A model generated the notes under the pieces. It was given only the letters and a program-made list of their open reading frames with translations, was not told the origin of the DNA and made no database searches. A stretch of 10,598 nucleotides of DNA from Sphingomonadaceae bacterium. Lineage in GTDB: Bacteria; Pseudomonadota; Alphaproteobacteria; Sphingomonadales; Sphingomonadaceae. Shown piece by piece: positions 1-6,461 of this stretch; the first letter of the stretch is position 1; every line of letters starts with the position of its first letter. The stretch is taken from the NCBI GenBank assembly GCA_019245455.1, contig JAFARM010000090.1, forward strand, positions 1 through 10,598. The letters are read 5' to 3'. Position numbers and translations under genes: made by a program.

Positions 1-34
1 GCGCCCGAGCGGGTGGCCGACTTCCCACCCCCAG

Positions 35-56
35 CCCCTCCCGCAAGCGGGAGGGG
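35..56. repeat. G/C-rich hairpin repeat downstream of trpD
   Basis: A perfect 10-bp inverted repeat (35-44 and 47-56) with an AA loop lies 31 bases after the trpD stop. The flanking C-rich run (24-33) resembles the flank of the right-hand hairpin in the secD-secF gap, so both probably belong to one dispersed family. No T-run follows the stem on either strand, so a classical intrinsic terminator is not supported, although the stem could stall RNA polymerase or protect a 3' end. Bases 1-86 hold no recognisable coding start; trpC, the usual next gene, is not visible. Confidence 0.7.
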
Positions 57-86
57 AGTGTCGCGGGCCTCTGTGGCCGCCCTGGA

Positions 87-1088
87 TCACGCCGCGATCC
101 AAGCCTTGAGCAGCCGCCCGGCCGCGCCGCTGTCGATCGCCTCCGCCGCCTGCGCCACGCCGGCGTGCCAGTCCGCCGCCGCTCCGGCGACGCGCAGCGC
201 GGCGGCGGCGTTGAACAGGACGGCGTCGCGGTACGCCCCCGCTTCGCCCGCGAGCAGGCGGCTCAGCGCCGCGGCGTTGTATGCCGCCGTGCCGCCGCGC
301 AGCGCCGCAAGCGGGTGGTGCGGCAGGCCGGCGGCGTCGGGGTCGATGCGCTCGAGCGGCCCGCCGCGCGCCGGTCCGCCGCCCGCGCCGACGATCCACT
401 TCAGCGTGCTCGGGCCGTCGATCGAAAGCTCGTCCAGGGGCTCGTCGCCCGCCACCAGCAGGGTCGCCTCGGTGCCAAGGATCTCGATGGCACCGGCGAA
501 CACGTCGAGGAATCCGGGCCGGGCGACGCCGATCAGCTGTCGCCGGACGCCCGCCGGATTGCACGCCGGGCCGGTCAGGTTGAACACCGTCCGCCGCCGG
601 ATCGCGCGGCGCACGGGGGCCAGCCACGCCAGTGCCGGGTGGTGCTTCTGCGCGAACAGGAAGGCGATGCCGAGACCCGCCAGCGTGTCCTCCGCCGCCG
701 TAGAGGCGCGGTCGAGGTCGAGTCCGAGCGCCTCCAGCGTATCGGCCGCGCCCGCTTGGCTCGACGCCGCGCGGTTGCCGTGCTTGGCGACCGGCACGCC
801 GGCGGCGGCGACGACGATGGCGACCGCGGTCGAGACGTTGAGGCTGTGGCTGCCGTCGCCGCCGGTGCCGCAGACGTCGATCGCACCGTCGGGCGCGCGG
901 ACCGGCACCATCCGCGCGCGCATCGCTCGTGCCGCCGCGGCGATCTCGACCGCCGTCTCGTCGCGCTCGGCCATGTCGCGGAGGAAGCGCAGCGCCTCGT
1001 CCTCGCCGACCCGGCGGTCGAGGAGCGCGGCGAAGGCGTGCGCCGCCGTGTCCGCGTCGAGCGGCGCGCGGGTATCGGGAAGGATCAC
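87..1088 (-). CDS. trpD: Anthranilate phosphoribosyltransferase TrpD
   Basis: The 333-residue product matches the usual length of the family. TrpD transfers phosphoribosyl from PRPP to anthranilate, the second dedicated step of tryptophan synthesis in the cytosol. Visible motifs are the PRPP-binding GTGGDG at 74-79 (within DVCGTGGDG), KHGNR at 102-106 with the following SSQAG segment, GPACNPA near 173-179 (commonly GPLLNP), and the metal-binding DE pair at 219-220 in LDELS. The start is a GTG at 1086-1088 that overlaps the trpG stop by four bases (GTGA); there is no clear Shine-Dalgarno sequence, so translation is probably coupled to trpG. The family call is secure from the motifs. The ACNPA variant and the alanines after KHGNR (commonly KHGNRSVSS) are mild substitutions unlikely to inactivate the enzyme. 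Confidence 0.97.
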   Translation of the reverse strand: MILPDTRAPLDADTAAHAFAALLDRRVGEDEALRFLRDMAERDETAVEIAAAARAMRARMVPVRAPDGAIDVCGTGGDGSHSLNVSTAVAIVVAAAGVPVAKHGNRAASSQAGAADTLEALGLDLDRASTAAEDTLAGLGIAFLFAQKHHPALAWLAPVRRAIRRRTVFNLTGPACNPAGVRRQLIGVARPGFLDVFAGAIEILGTEATLLVAGDEPLDELSIDGPSTLKWIVGAGGGPARGGPLERIDPDAAGLPHHPLAALRGGTAAYNAAALSRLLAGEAGAYRDAVLFNAAAALRVAGAAADWHAGVAQAAEAIDSGAAGRLLKAWIAA

Positions 1089-1681
1089 GCGGCGCGCGGG
1101 ACGGGACGATGCGCGACGCCGGCCAGGGACAGGAACGTCGCCAGCACCGCATGACCGTGCTCGCTGGCAATGCTCTCGGGGTGGAACTGGACGCCGTGGA
1201 TCGGCTTCGTCGCATGGCGCAGGCCCATGATCGTCTCGCCGGTGCGGGCGTTGGCGACGAGCACGCCGGGCAGGCTCGCCGGCTCAACGACGAGGCTGTG
1301 GTAGCGCGTCGCGGTGAACGGCGTCGGCAGGCCGGCGAACACGCCGCTGCCGTCGTGCGTCACGGGGCTGGTCTTGCCGTGCATCGGCGTCGCGCGGACG
1401 ACGCGGCCGCCGAAAACCTCGCCGATCGCCTGGTGGCCGAGGCAGACGCCGAGCAGCGGCAGATCGGCGTCGGCGGCGGCCGCGATCAGGTCGCGGCAGA
1501 TGCCGGCGTCGGCGGGCGTGCCGGGGCCGGGCGAGAGCAGCACCGCCTGGGGCCCAAGCGCCAGCGCCTGCGCCACGGTCAGCGCGTCGTTGCGCACCAC
1601 CTCGGTCGCCGCACCCAGCTCGTGGAGGTAGTGGACGAGGTTCCAGGTGAAGCTGTCGTAATTGTCGATGACGAGAATCAT
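1085..1681 (-). CDS. trpG: Anthranilate synthase glutamine amidotransferase subunit TrpG
   Basis: This 198-residue class I glutamine amidotransferase supplies ammonia from glutamine to TrpE for anthranilate synthesis. It opens with the family hallmark [15 protein letters not shown], followed by the oxyanion-strand LLSPGPGTP (48-56). The nucleophile is Cys80 in LGVCLGHQ, and the other triad residues are His167 and Glu169 in GVQFHPES. In many bacteria the same subunit also serves p-aminobenzoate synthesis as PabA, and sequence alone cannot exclude a dual role. It starts with ATG at 1679-1681, ten bases after the preceding small gene, and overlaps trpD by four bases. The partner gene trpE, often adjacent, is absent from this window. 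Confidence 0.96.
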   Translation of the reverse strand: MILVIDNYDSFTWNLVHYLHELGAATEVVRNDALTVAQALALGPQAVLLSPGPGTPADAGICRDLIAAAADADLPLLGVCLGHQAIGEVFGGRVVRATPMHGKTSPVTHDGSGVFAGLPTPFTATRYHSLVVEPASLPGVLVANARTGETIMGLRHATKPIHGVQFHPESIASEHGHAVLATFLSLAGVAHRPVPRAA

Positions 1682-1691
1682 GGCGCGCCTG

Positions 1692-1988
1692 TTAGCGCGC
1701 GGCGCGGCGGAAGGCGAGGCTGGCGGCGTTCAGCGGATCGAGCGCGGCGCGCCCCTCGGCCTCGATGCGTTCGAGCACCGCCAACGCCGCTGCCAGCCGC
1801 GCCTCGGGCAGCGACGCCCACGCCGGGCGAGCGTACACCGTGTCCCACTTCGCGCCCGCCGCGGCGTCATAGGCGATGCGCAGGAAGCAGTGGTCGGCGC
1901 GGACCGGCCATCGTTCGGTGGCGGCGCGGGCGACGAGGCGGGCGACGGCGGCGTCGATCGCGGCACGCAGGGCGGGGCGATCCGTCAT
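1692..1988 (-). CDS. Conserved small protein of unknown function upstream of trpG
   Basis: A 98-residue soluble protein starting [10 protein letters not shown] and ending FRRAAR. I do not recognise a named domain; proteins like this beside trpG are, as I recall, annotated either as hypothetical or loosely as acetyltransferase-related, and I see no acetyl-CoA motif. Visible features are an alanine-rich N-terminal helix, a central segment with aromatics and one cysteine ([16 protein letters not shown]), a WDTVY stretch, a long helix rich in A, E and R, and a C-terminal LNAASLAFR. The frame stays open upstream to 2069, but those extra 27 residues are arginine-rich and overlap the preceding kinase gene, so I chose ATG at 1986-1988. 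It lies 31 bases after the kinase stop and 10 bases before trpG, so it is probably co-transcribed with both. Confidence 0.75.
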   Translation of the reverse strand: MTDRPALRAAIDAAVARLVARAATERWPVRADHCFLRIAYDAAAGAKWDTVYARPAWASLPEARLAAALAVLERIEAEGRAALDPLNAASLAFRRAAR

Positions 1989-2019
1989 CGGCGGGTGGGA
2001 GCGGAGCGCCGCGCGCCGG

Positions 2020-3048
2020 TCAGACCGCCGCGCGCACCACCGCGCGCACACCGCCGTGCGCGGGGTCATAGTCGACCGTCGCGCCCAGGCTCGACGCCAT
2101 CGCCCCGATCAGCTTGGTGCCGACGCCGGTGCCCGTCGGCGCGATCGTCGTGGCCATGCCGCCGCCGTCATCCTCCACCACCAGCCGGAAGTGGCCGTTG
2201 TCGCGCGCGAGGTCGATGCGGATTTCGCCCGCCTCGCCGGCCCCGTAGGCATATTTGCACGCGTTCGAAACCAGCTCGTTGACGATGACGCCCAGCGACA
2301 CGGCGCGGTCGGTCGCCAGCCGCAGCGGCACCGCCGACAGCTTCATCGCGCGCGGCGAGGCGGGCGTCGACCACGTCGCCTCGAGCTCGGCGACGAGCGC
2401 GGCGAGATAGTCGTCCATCGCCACCGCCTGGACGTCGTCCGACGTGTACAGCCGGCGGTGGACCTGGGCGATGGCGGTGATCCGCGCCTGCGTGTCGGCC
2501 AGCGCCGCCTTGGCCGCGCCGTCGGCCAGCGCGCGCGCCTGCATATGGATGAACGCCGACACCAGCTGCAGCGAGTTCGCGACGCGGTGGTTGACCTCGT
2601 GCAGCAGCGCCTCCAGCCGGGTGTTGGTCGCGCGCAGCGCCGCCTCGGCCTCCGCCTTCTGCGCCGCCAGCGCGACCTGGGTCAGCGCCGTCTGGAAGGC
2701 GTTCTCGAGCAGGTCGTAGAAGTCGTCGCCGACCGTCTTGACGACATAGTCGATCGCCCCCGCCTTCAGCGCGGCGACCGCGATCCGGCTCTCCTCCGAC
2801 CCGGTGACATAGACGATCGGCGGCACCACCGGCAGCTTGCGCAGCGCCTCCAGCGTTGCCAGCCCGTCGAAGCCCGGCATATAATGGTCGACCGCGATCA
2901 GGTCGAAGTCGGCCGCGGTCGCCGCGGCGATGCCGGCGGGACCGCTCGATGCCGTCGTCACGTCGTAGCCGCGCCGGCCGAGCGCGCGGGCGACGAGCCG
3001 GCACAGCCCCTCGTCGTCGTCGATGTAGAGGATGCGCGGGCGGGTCAC
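2020..3048 (-). CDS. Receiver-HisKA_2 histidine kinase (REC-HK), HRxxN type
   Basis: This 342-residue cytosolic protein has the reverse domain order of a classical sensor kinase. An N-terminal receiver (about 4-118) carries acidic Asp10-12, phosphoacceptor Asp54 in AVDHYMPG, Thr82 and Lys104 (followed by T, not the usual P). A short alanine/glutamate-rich helix (about 120-150) leads to a HisKA_2 dimerisation domain with phosphoacceptor His154 in EVNHRVANSLQ, which fits HRxxN. A HATPase domain follows, with its N-box NELVSNA at 257-263 and DDGGGM at 293-298. No PAS, GAF or membrane segment is present, so the input is probably phosphorylation of Asp54. HRxxN kinases feed the alphaproteobacterial general stress regulator PhyR, and a receiver-bearing kinase (PakF) is known in Sphingomonas; orthology is inference. 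The start is GTG in a GTGA overlap with the regulator gene, with GGAGG ten bases upstream. Confidence 0.92.
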   Translation of the reverse strand: MTRPRILYIDDDEGLCRLVARALGRRGYDVTTASSGPAGIAAATAADFDLIAVDHYMPGFDGLATLEALRKLPVVPPIVYVTGSEESRIAVAALKAGAIDYVVKTVGDDFYDLLENAFQTALTQVALAAQKAEAEAALRATNTRLEALLHEVNHRVANSLQLVSAFIHMQARALADGAAKAALADTQARITAIAQVHRRLYTSDDVQAVAMDDYLAALVAELEATWSTPASPRAMKLSAVPLRLATDRAVSLGVIVNELVSNACKYAYGAGEAGEIRIDLARDNGHFRLVVEDDGGGMATTIAPTGTGVGTKLIGAMASSLGATVDYDPAHGGVRAVVRAAV

Positions 3049-3485
3049 CCTTCGCCCACCTCCGGTACCTGGATCACCGACAGGAACAGGCCGAGCTGCT
3101 GGATCGCCTTGGCGAAGCTCTCGTAGTTGACCGGCTTGGTGATGTAGACGTTGGCGCCAAGGTCGTAGCAGCGCTGGATTTCCTGCTTGTCGTCGGTCGT
3201 CGTCAGGACGACGACGGGGGTCCGCCGCAGCTTGGCGTCGGCCTTGATCTTGGCCAGGATGTCGATGCCGCTCATGTCGGGCAGGTTGAGATCGAGCAGG
3301 ATCAGCGCCGGGCCGTTGCGCGCCGGGCCGTCGGGATCGTCGAACAGGTGCGCGAGCGCCTTGGTCCCGTCGACGAAGTGGCGGATGGCGTTGGCGATGC
3401 CGGCGCGGCGGATGTTCTTCTCGATCAGCCGGGCGTGCCCCTCGTCGTCCTCGATCATGATGATGTTGACGCTGTGCTCGCTCAC
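3045..3485 (-). CDS. Single-domain response regulator (Rcp1-like CheY fold)
   Basis: A 146-residue receiver with no output domain. Visible residues are the acidic cluster EDD at 12-14, phosphoacceptor Asp65 in LILLDLNLPD, Thr95 in VVVLTTTDD and Lys117 in ITKPVN. The insert around 50-60 and the hydrophobic tail (LGLFLSVIQVP) resemble the Rcp1 group, whose genes often sit beside histidine kinases. The frame runs far upstream inside the kinase gene, but the GTG at 3483-3485 overlaps the kinase stop by four bases and is preceded by a strong GGAGGGG, which fixes the start. The likely role is to accept phosphate from the upstream CHASE3 kinase and pass it on, or to act as a phosphate sink. It lacks the FATGY motif of SdrG-type stress regulators. 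Confidence 0.92.
   Translation of the reverse strand: MSEHSVNIIMIEDDEGHARLIEKNIRRAGIANAIRHFVDGTKALAHLFDDPDGPARNGPALILLDLNLPDMSGIDILAKIKADAKLRRTPVVVLTTTDDKQEIQRCYDLGANVYITKPVNYESFAKAIQQLGLFLSVIQVPEVGEG
3059..3063 (-). promoter_or_regulatory. Shine-Dalgarno site for the REC-HK gene
   Basis: GGAGG on the minus strand lies inside the end of the response regulator gene, ten bases before the GTG start at 3046-3048. It supports re-initiation at the GTG rather than at a later codon. Confidence 0.6.
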
Positions 3486-4966
3486 CGAACCCCCTCCGTA
3501 TCCAGCACCGCCGGCAGCGACAGGCGGAAAGTCGCGCCTTGCCCGAGGCTTGAGATGCACGTGATGACGCCGCCGAGGCGATACGCCAAAGCGCGGACGT
3601 GCGCCAGCCCGAGCCCCTCGCCGGGCTGATCCTGGACGCCGGCGCGGCGGAACAGCTCGAAGATGCGCTCGTGGTCGGCAGGCGCGATGCCGCGGCCGTT
3701 GTCGGCGACGTCGACGATCACCCGCTCGCCCTCGCGCCGGCCGCTGACCGCGACGTGGAGCGGGCGGGCGGGATCGCGGTACTTGATCGCGTTCTCGATC
3801 AGGTTCGACAGGATCTGCTCGATGGCCAGCCGGTCGCTCACCAGCGGCGGCATCGGCTGGGCGACATCGATCGCGCCGCCGACCTCGCCCAGCCGGTGCT
3901 GGACGCTGTCGCGGATCGCCGCCGTCAGCGCCGCGAGGTCGATGCTCGCCGGGCTCAGCGTCCGCCGCCCCTCGCGCGACAGGCGCAGGATCGCGTTGAT
4001 CAGCCGGTCCATCTTCTGCGTCGAGGCGCGGATGAAGCCGATCGCCTCGGGCAGGTCGGCCTTGGCGCCGCGCGCCTCGCGGCTGACGAGCGCCGGGGCC
4101 TCGGCATCGGCGCGGTCGATCAGCTCGGTCAGCGGCGCGATCGTCGCCTCCAGCTCGGCGGTGAAGCCCATGACGTTGACCAACGGCGAGCGGAGGTCGT
4201 GGCTGACGATATAGGCGAAGCGCTGGATTTCCTCGTTGGCCCGGCTGAGCTCGGCGGTGCGCGCGGCGACCGCCTCCTCGAGGCCGGTGTTCAGCCGGCG
4301 CAGTTCGTCCTGCGAGCGGTCGAGGTCGGCGGTGTAGCGCAGCACGACCCACAGCGCGCCGCCGATGACGAGGAGGACGAGGGCCCCGGTGACGCTGAGC
4401 ACGACGTTGAGGACCAGCCCGGCACGGTCCTCGGCGGCGGTGCGTTCGGCGAGCAGCGCCTCCTCGGCGCGCTTCATCGCGCCGATCGTCGTCCGCAGCG
4501 ATCGCATCGAGAAGAAGCTCTCGTCGACCGAGAAGTCGGCCATCGCCCGCACCGCCAGATTGGCGCTCTCGGCGCGCTCGACCGTCTGCTGGACCGATCG
4601 GCGGTGGCTCTCGACCAGCCGCGCGATGGCGGCGACGCGCACCCGCTGCTCGGGGTTGTCGCGGGTCAGCCGCGTGATCTCGTCGAGCGCGGCGGGGATG
4701 TCGTGGCTGCGCGCGCGATAGTTGCTGAGCGCCGTGTCGTGGTGCCACAGGAGGTAGCCGCGGCGTGCCGTCTCCAGCTGCTCGGTCAGGATCGTCAGTC
4801 TGTCGAGCGCGCGCTCGACCTCGAAGGTGTGGACGACCCAGCTCGACCGCACCTGGCTCTCGCGCGCCGCGAGCAGCGCCGCACCGCCGGCGGTCAGCAG
4901 CAGGACGAACCCGACGAGCATCGCGCCGAGGACGGCGCGGCGGAAGCCGCGGCCGGTCAGCGTCAT
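3482..4966 (-). CDS. CHASE3-domain membrane sensor histidine kinase
   Basis: This 494-residue protein is an inner-membrane sensor. A first membrane helix (about 11-34) leads to a periplasmic CHASE3 domain (about 35-180) containing the typical QLETARRGYLLW stretch. A second membrane helix (about 184-210) is followed by a coiled coil (about 212-248), a HisKA domain with phosphoacceptor His256 in IVSHDLRSPL, and a HATPase domain. That last domain shows N-box NLIENAIKY (Asn392), DNGRGI at 422-427 and a GEGLGLA lid near 449-455. The His-box helix is followed by an insertion of roughly 40 residues (about 270-312) before the second dimerisation helix. The ligand is unknown. It starts with ATG in an ATGA overlap with the ATPase gene and ends in a GTGA overlap with the response regulator, its probable partner. 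Confidence 0.93.
   Translation of the reverse strand: MTLTGRGFRRAVLGAMLVGFVLLLTAGGAALLAARESQVRSSWVVHTFEVERALDRLTILTEQLETARRGYLLWHHDTALSNYRARSHDIPAALDEITRLTRDNPEQRVRVAAIARLVESHRRSVQQTVERAESANLAVRAMADFSVDESFFSMRSLRTTIGAMKRAEEALLAERTAAEDRAGLVLNVVLSVTGALVLLVIGGALWVVLRYTADLDRSQDELRRLNTGLEEAVAARTAELSRANEEIQRFAYIVSHDLRSPLVNVMGFTAELEATIAPLTELIDRADAEAPALVSREARGAKADLPEAIGFIRASTQKMDRLINAILRLSREGRRTLSPASIDLAALTAAIRDSVQHRLGEVGGAIDVAQPMPPLVSDRLAIEQILSNLIENAIKYRDPARPLHVAVSGRREGERVIVDVADNGRGIAPADHERIFELFRRAGVQDQPGEGLGLAHVRALAYRLGGVITCISSLGQGATFRLSLPAVLDTEGVR
3491..3497 (-). promoter_or_regulatory. Strong Shine-Dalgarno site for the response regulator
   Basis: GGAGGGG on the minus strand lies five bases upstream of the GTG start at 3483-3485, within the last codons of the CHASE3 kinase gene. 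It is the strongest ribosome-binding site of the signalling operon and decides the GTG start. Confidence 0.75.
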
Positions 4967-5790
4967 GCCGGCACCAGCGCGCGGCCGGCGCGGCCGGCGA
5001 GCTCGGTCGCATACTGCCAGGCGACGCGTCCCGAGCGATGGCCGCGTCCCGCCGCCCAGGCGAGCGCGTCCGCGTCGGTGAACGCCAGTCCGTGCGCGGC
5101 GGCATAGCCGGCGACCATCGCCAGGTAGCTCGCCTGATCGGCATTGTGGAAGCCGAGGCTCAGCCCGAAGCGGTCGGCGAGCGCGAGCCGGTCGTCGAGC
5201 ACGTCGCGGGCGTTGACCGCGTTCGCCGCCTCCGTTTCGGCGTGCTCACGCGCCACCAGGTGCCGGCGGTTGGAGGTGACGACGAGCCGAACGCTGTCCG
5301 GACGCGCGGCGATGCCGCCGTCGAGCACGCTCCTCAGCGCCTTGTACTGGCGCTCGTCGGCCTCGAACGACACGTCGTCGGCATAGACGACGAAGCGGCG
5401 CGGCGTGTCGCCGATCGCGGCGAACAGCGCGGGCAGGCGGTCGAGGTCGTCGCGCGCGACCTGGACGAGGGCGAGGTCCGCCCCTTCCGCCAGCAGCGCG
5501 GCGTGGACGCTGCGGACGAGGCTCGACTTGCCCATGCCGCGTGCGCCCCACAGCAGCACGTCGTGGGCGGCGGCGCCGCTGGCGTGGCGGCGGAGGTTGG
5601 CGTGGAGCGCGTCGCGCTGCGCATCGACGCCGACGAAGCGCGCCAGCGGCTGTGCCGGGGCGGGGGCGACGGCGGCGAGGACGCCTGCGGCGAAGACGAA
5701 GGCGGTGCCGCGTGCGGGGTCGGCGGGCGGCGGCACCGGCGGCGCAAGGCGGTCGAGCGCGTCGGCGATACGGGACAGGGGATCGGTCAC
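4963..5790 (-). CDS. DUF815 AAA-type ATPase
   Basis: A 275-residue soluble P-loop ATPase of the DUF815 family, whose cellular role is not established. Visible motifs are Walker A GARGMGKSS (82-90, Lys88), a Walker B-like FVVYADD (133-139), a sensor-1 region VTSNRRH with Asn174, and an arginine-bearing GHRSGRVAWQY (250-260) near the C-terminus. The N-terminal 25 residues (LSRIADALDRL followed by a proline-rich linker) are typical of the family. The start is GTG at 5788-5790, with only a weak AAGG nearby. It is the first gene of the minus-strand run and overlaps the kinase gene by ATGA. In alphaproteobacteria DUF815 genes often neighbour yajC-secDF, so its divergence from yajC here may be ancestral and its link to the kinases secondary. 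Confidence 0.9.
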   Translation of the reverse strand: MTDPLSRIADALDRLAPPVPPPADPARGTAFVFAAGVLAAVAPAPAQPLARFVGVDAQRDALHANLRRHASGAAAHDVLLWGARGMGKSSLVRSVHAALLAEGADLALVQVARDDLDRLPALFAAIGDTPRRFVVYADDVSFEADERQYKALRSVLDGGIAARPDSVRLVVTSNRRHLVAREHAETEAANAVNARDVLDDRLALADRFGLSLGFHNADQASYLAMVAGYAAAHGLAFTDADALAWAAGRGHRSGRVAWQYATELAGRAGRALVPA

Positions 5791-5851
5791 GCCCTTGCCA
5801 TACAGGCGTGGTGCCGGCGAAGGCCAGCCTTCAACGCGGCGACGCGGTTCC

Positions 5852-5877
5852 GCTTGGAGCCCACGCTTCTTCCAAGC
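5852..5877. repeat. Small hairpin near the large palindrome
   Basis: A 7-bp perfect stem (gcttgga at 5852-5858 and tccaagc at 5871-5877) with a 12-base loop. It may be a decayed edge of the neighbouring repeat or part of the minus-strand leader. Confidence 0.4.
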
Positions 5878-5882
5878 CCGAA

Positions 5883-5973
5883 GTCATGCTGGCGCAGGCC
5901 AGCATCCATGGTCGTGCGAGCGGCCGGCCTGTCGTCGCGCATGGCCGTGGATGCTGGCCTGCGCCAGCATGAC
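5883..5973. repeat. Large inverted repeat (REP-like palindromic pair)
   Basis: Two 29-base arms, 5883-5911 and 5945-5973, are inverted copies with a single mismatch. Pairing continues inward with several mismatches to about 5920 and 5936. Each arm also holds its own short palindrome (tgctgg and ccagca around a 6-base centre), so the DNA could form one long cruciform or two small hairpins. This design is typical of dispersed repetitive extragenic palindromes. No transposase is present nearby. Confidence 0.85.
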
Positions 5974-6051
5974 CCATCGATCGAGTGGGATTCTGAGAGC
6001 CTCTCCGCGAGCGGACAAAGCGTGCCGCCCCAGCGTTGCCGATCATCCGAT

Positions 6052-6079
6052 TTGCGCCCGCGCGCCATTCCGCTATACG
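6052..6079 (+). promoter_or_regulatory. Candidate sigma70-type promoter for yajC-secD
   Basis: TTGCGC at 6052-6057 and TATACG at 6074-6079 are separated by 16 bases. Transcription would begin about 25-30 bases before the yajC ATG. The hexamers are imperfect, but this is the best-placed pair between the palindrome and yajC. Confidence 0.45.
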
Positions 6080-6110
6080 ACCGCTTTCCTGCTTTCCCAC
6101 GGACCCGTCC

Positions 6111-6461
6111 ATGTTCTCATCCCCGGCCTATGCCCAGACGGCAGCGGCCACCGGCGCTGGCGGCGCGTACGCCGGGCTGATCCAGTTCGCCCCGCTCATC
6201 GCCATCTTCGCCATCTTTTATTTCCTGATGATCCGGCCGCAGCAGGCGCGCGCGCGCGAGCACCGGGCCGCGATCGACGCGGTCAAGCGCGGCGACGAGG
6301 TCGTCACCGCCGGCGGCGTCATCGGCAAGGTGACCAAGGTCGACGATGCCGAGGTCGAGGTCGAGGTCGCCCCCAACGTCCGCCACCGCGTCGTCAAGGC
6401 GACGCTCGCCGAGGTCCGCACCAAGCCGCTGCCCGCCGCGGCCAACGACGCGAAGCGCTGA
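6111..6461 (+). CDS. yajC: SecDF accessory protein YajC
   Basis: A 116-residue single-span inner-membrane protein of the SecDF-YajC complex, which assists SecYEG-mediated export. The short N-terminal segment (MFSSPAYAQTAAATGAG) precedes one membrane helix (about 21-40, LIQFAPLIAIFAIFYFL), then the family signature IRPQQ at 41-45. The cytoplasmic part has the conserved GDEVVTAGGVIGKVTKV (61-77). The frame is open from 6036, but the added N-terminus has no family similarity that I recognise and would overlap the candidate promoter, so ATG at 6111 is preferred. Its stop shares one base with the secD start (TGATG), so the two genes are coupled. Confidence 0.96.
   Translation: MFSSPAYAQTAAATGAGGAYAGLIQFAPLIAIFAIFYFLMIRPQQARAREHRAAIDAVKRGDEVVTAGGVIGKVTKVDDAEVEVEVAPNVRHRVVKATLAEVRTKPLPAAANDAKR

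Larger units (their letters stand above)
5791..6110. other. Divergent intergenic region between the ATPase gene and yajC
   Basis: These 320 bases separate two divergently transcribed genes. They contain a degenerate repeat copy (5812-5831), a small hairpin (arms 5852-5858 and 5871-5877), a large inverted repeat (5883-5973) and a candidate yajC promoter (6052-6079). I could not find a convincing sigma70 or EcfG promoter for the minus-strand operon here. Overlapping open frames in this stretch are made mainly of repeat sequence and do not look like genes. Confidence 0.8.

Noticed and set aside
13..1230. A 405-codon plus-strand open frame opposite trpD and trpG
   Set aside because: Its translation is low-complexity R/A/S/P, as expected from the antisense of G/C-rich genes, while the minus strand encodes clear TrpD and TrpG.
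3045..3485. The single-domain regulator as an SdrG-type stress regulator
   Set aside because: The FATGY signature after the conserved Lys is missing; the sequence there is ITKPVNYESF.
1876..5107. Long plus-strand open frames opposite the signalling genes
   Set aside because: Their translations are arginine/aspartate-rich with no motifs; the opposite strand carries receivers, kinase boxes and membrane helices.
5846..5850. GGAAC on the minus strand upstream of the ATPase gene as an EcfG -35
   Set aside because: No CGTT occurs 16 or 17 bases downstream; the nearest is only 10 bases away.
5787..6112. Two 93-codon minus-strand open frames upstream of the ATPase gene
   Set aside because: They are composed largely of the inverted repeat read in different frames (recurring GLRQHD-like and CWRRPAS-like strings) and have no supporting start signal.
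5405..6460. N-terminal extension of the secD frame upstream of 6461
   Set aside because: It crosses the ATPase gene, the intergenic palindrome and yajC in the wrong frame. The conserved SecD sequence begins at ATG 6461.
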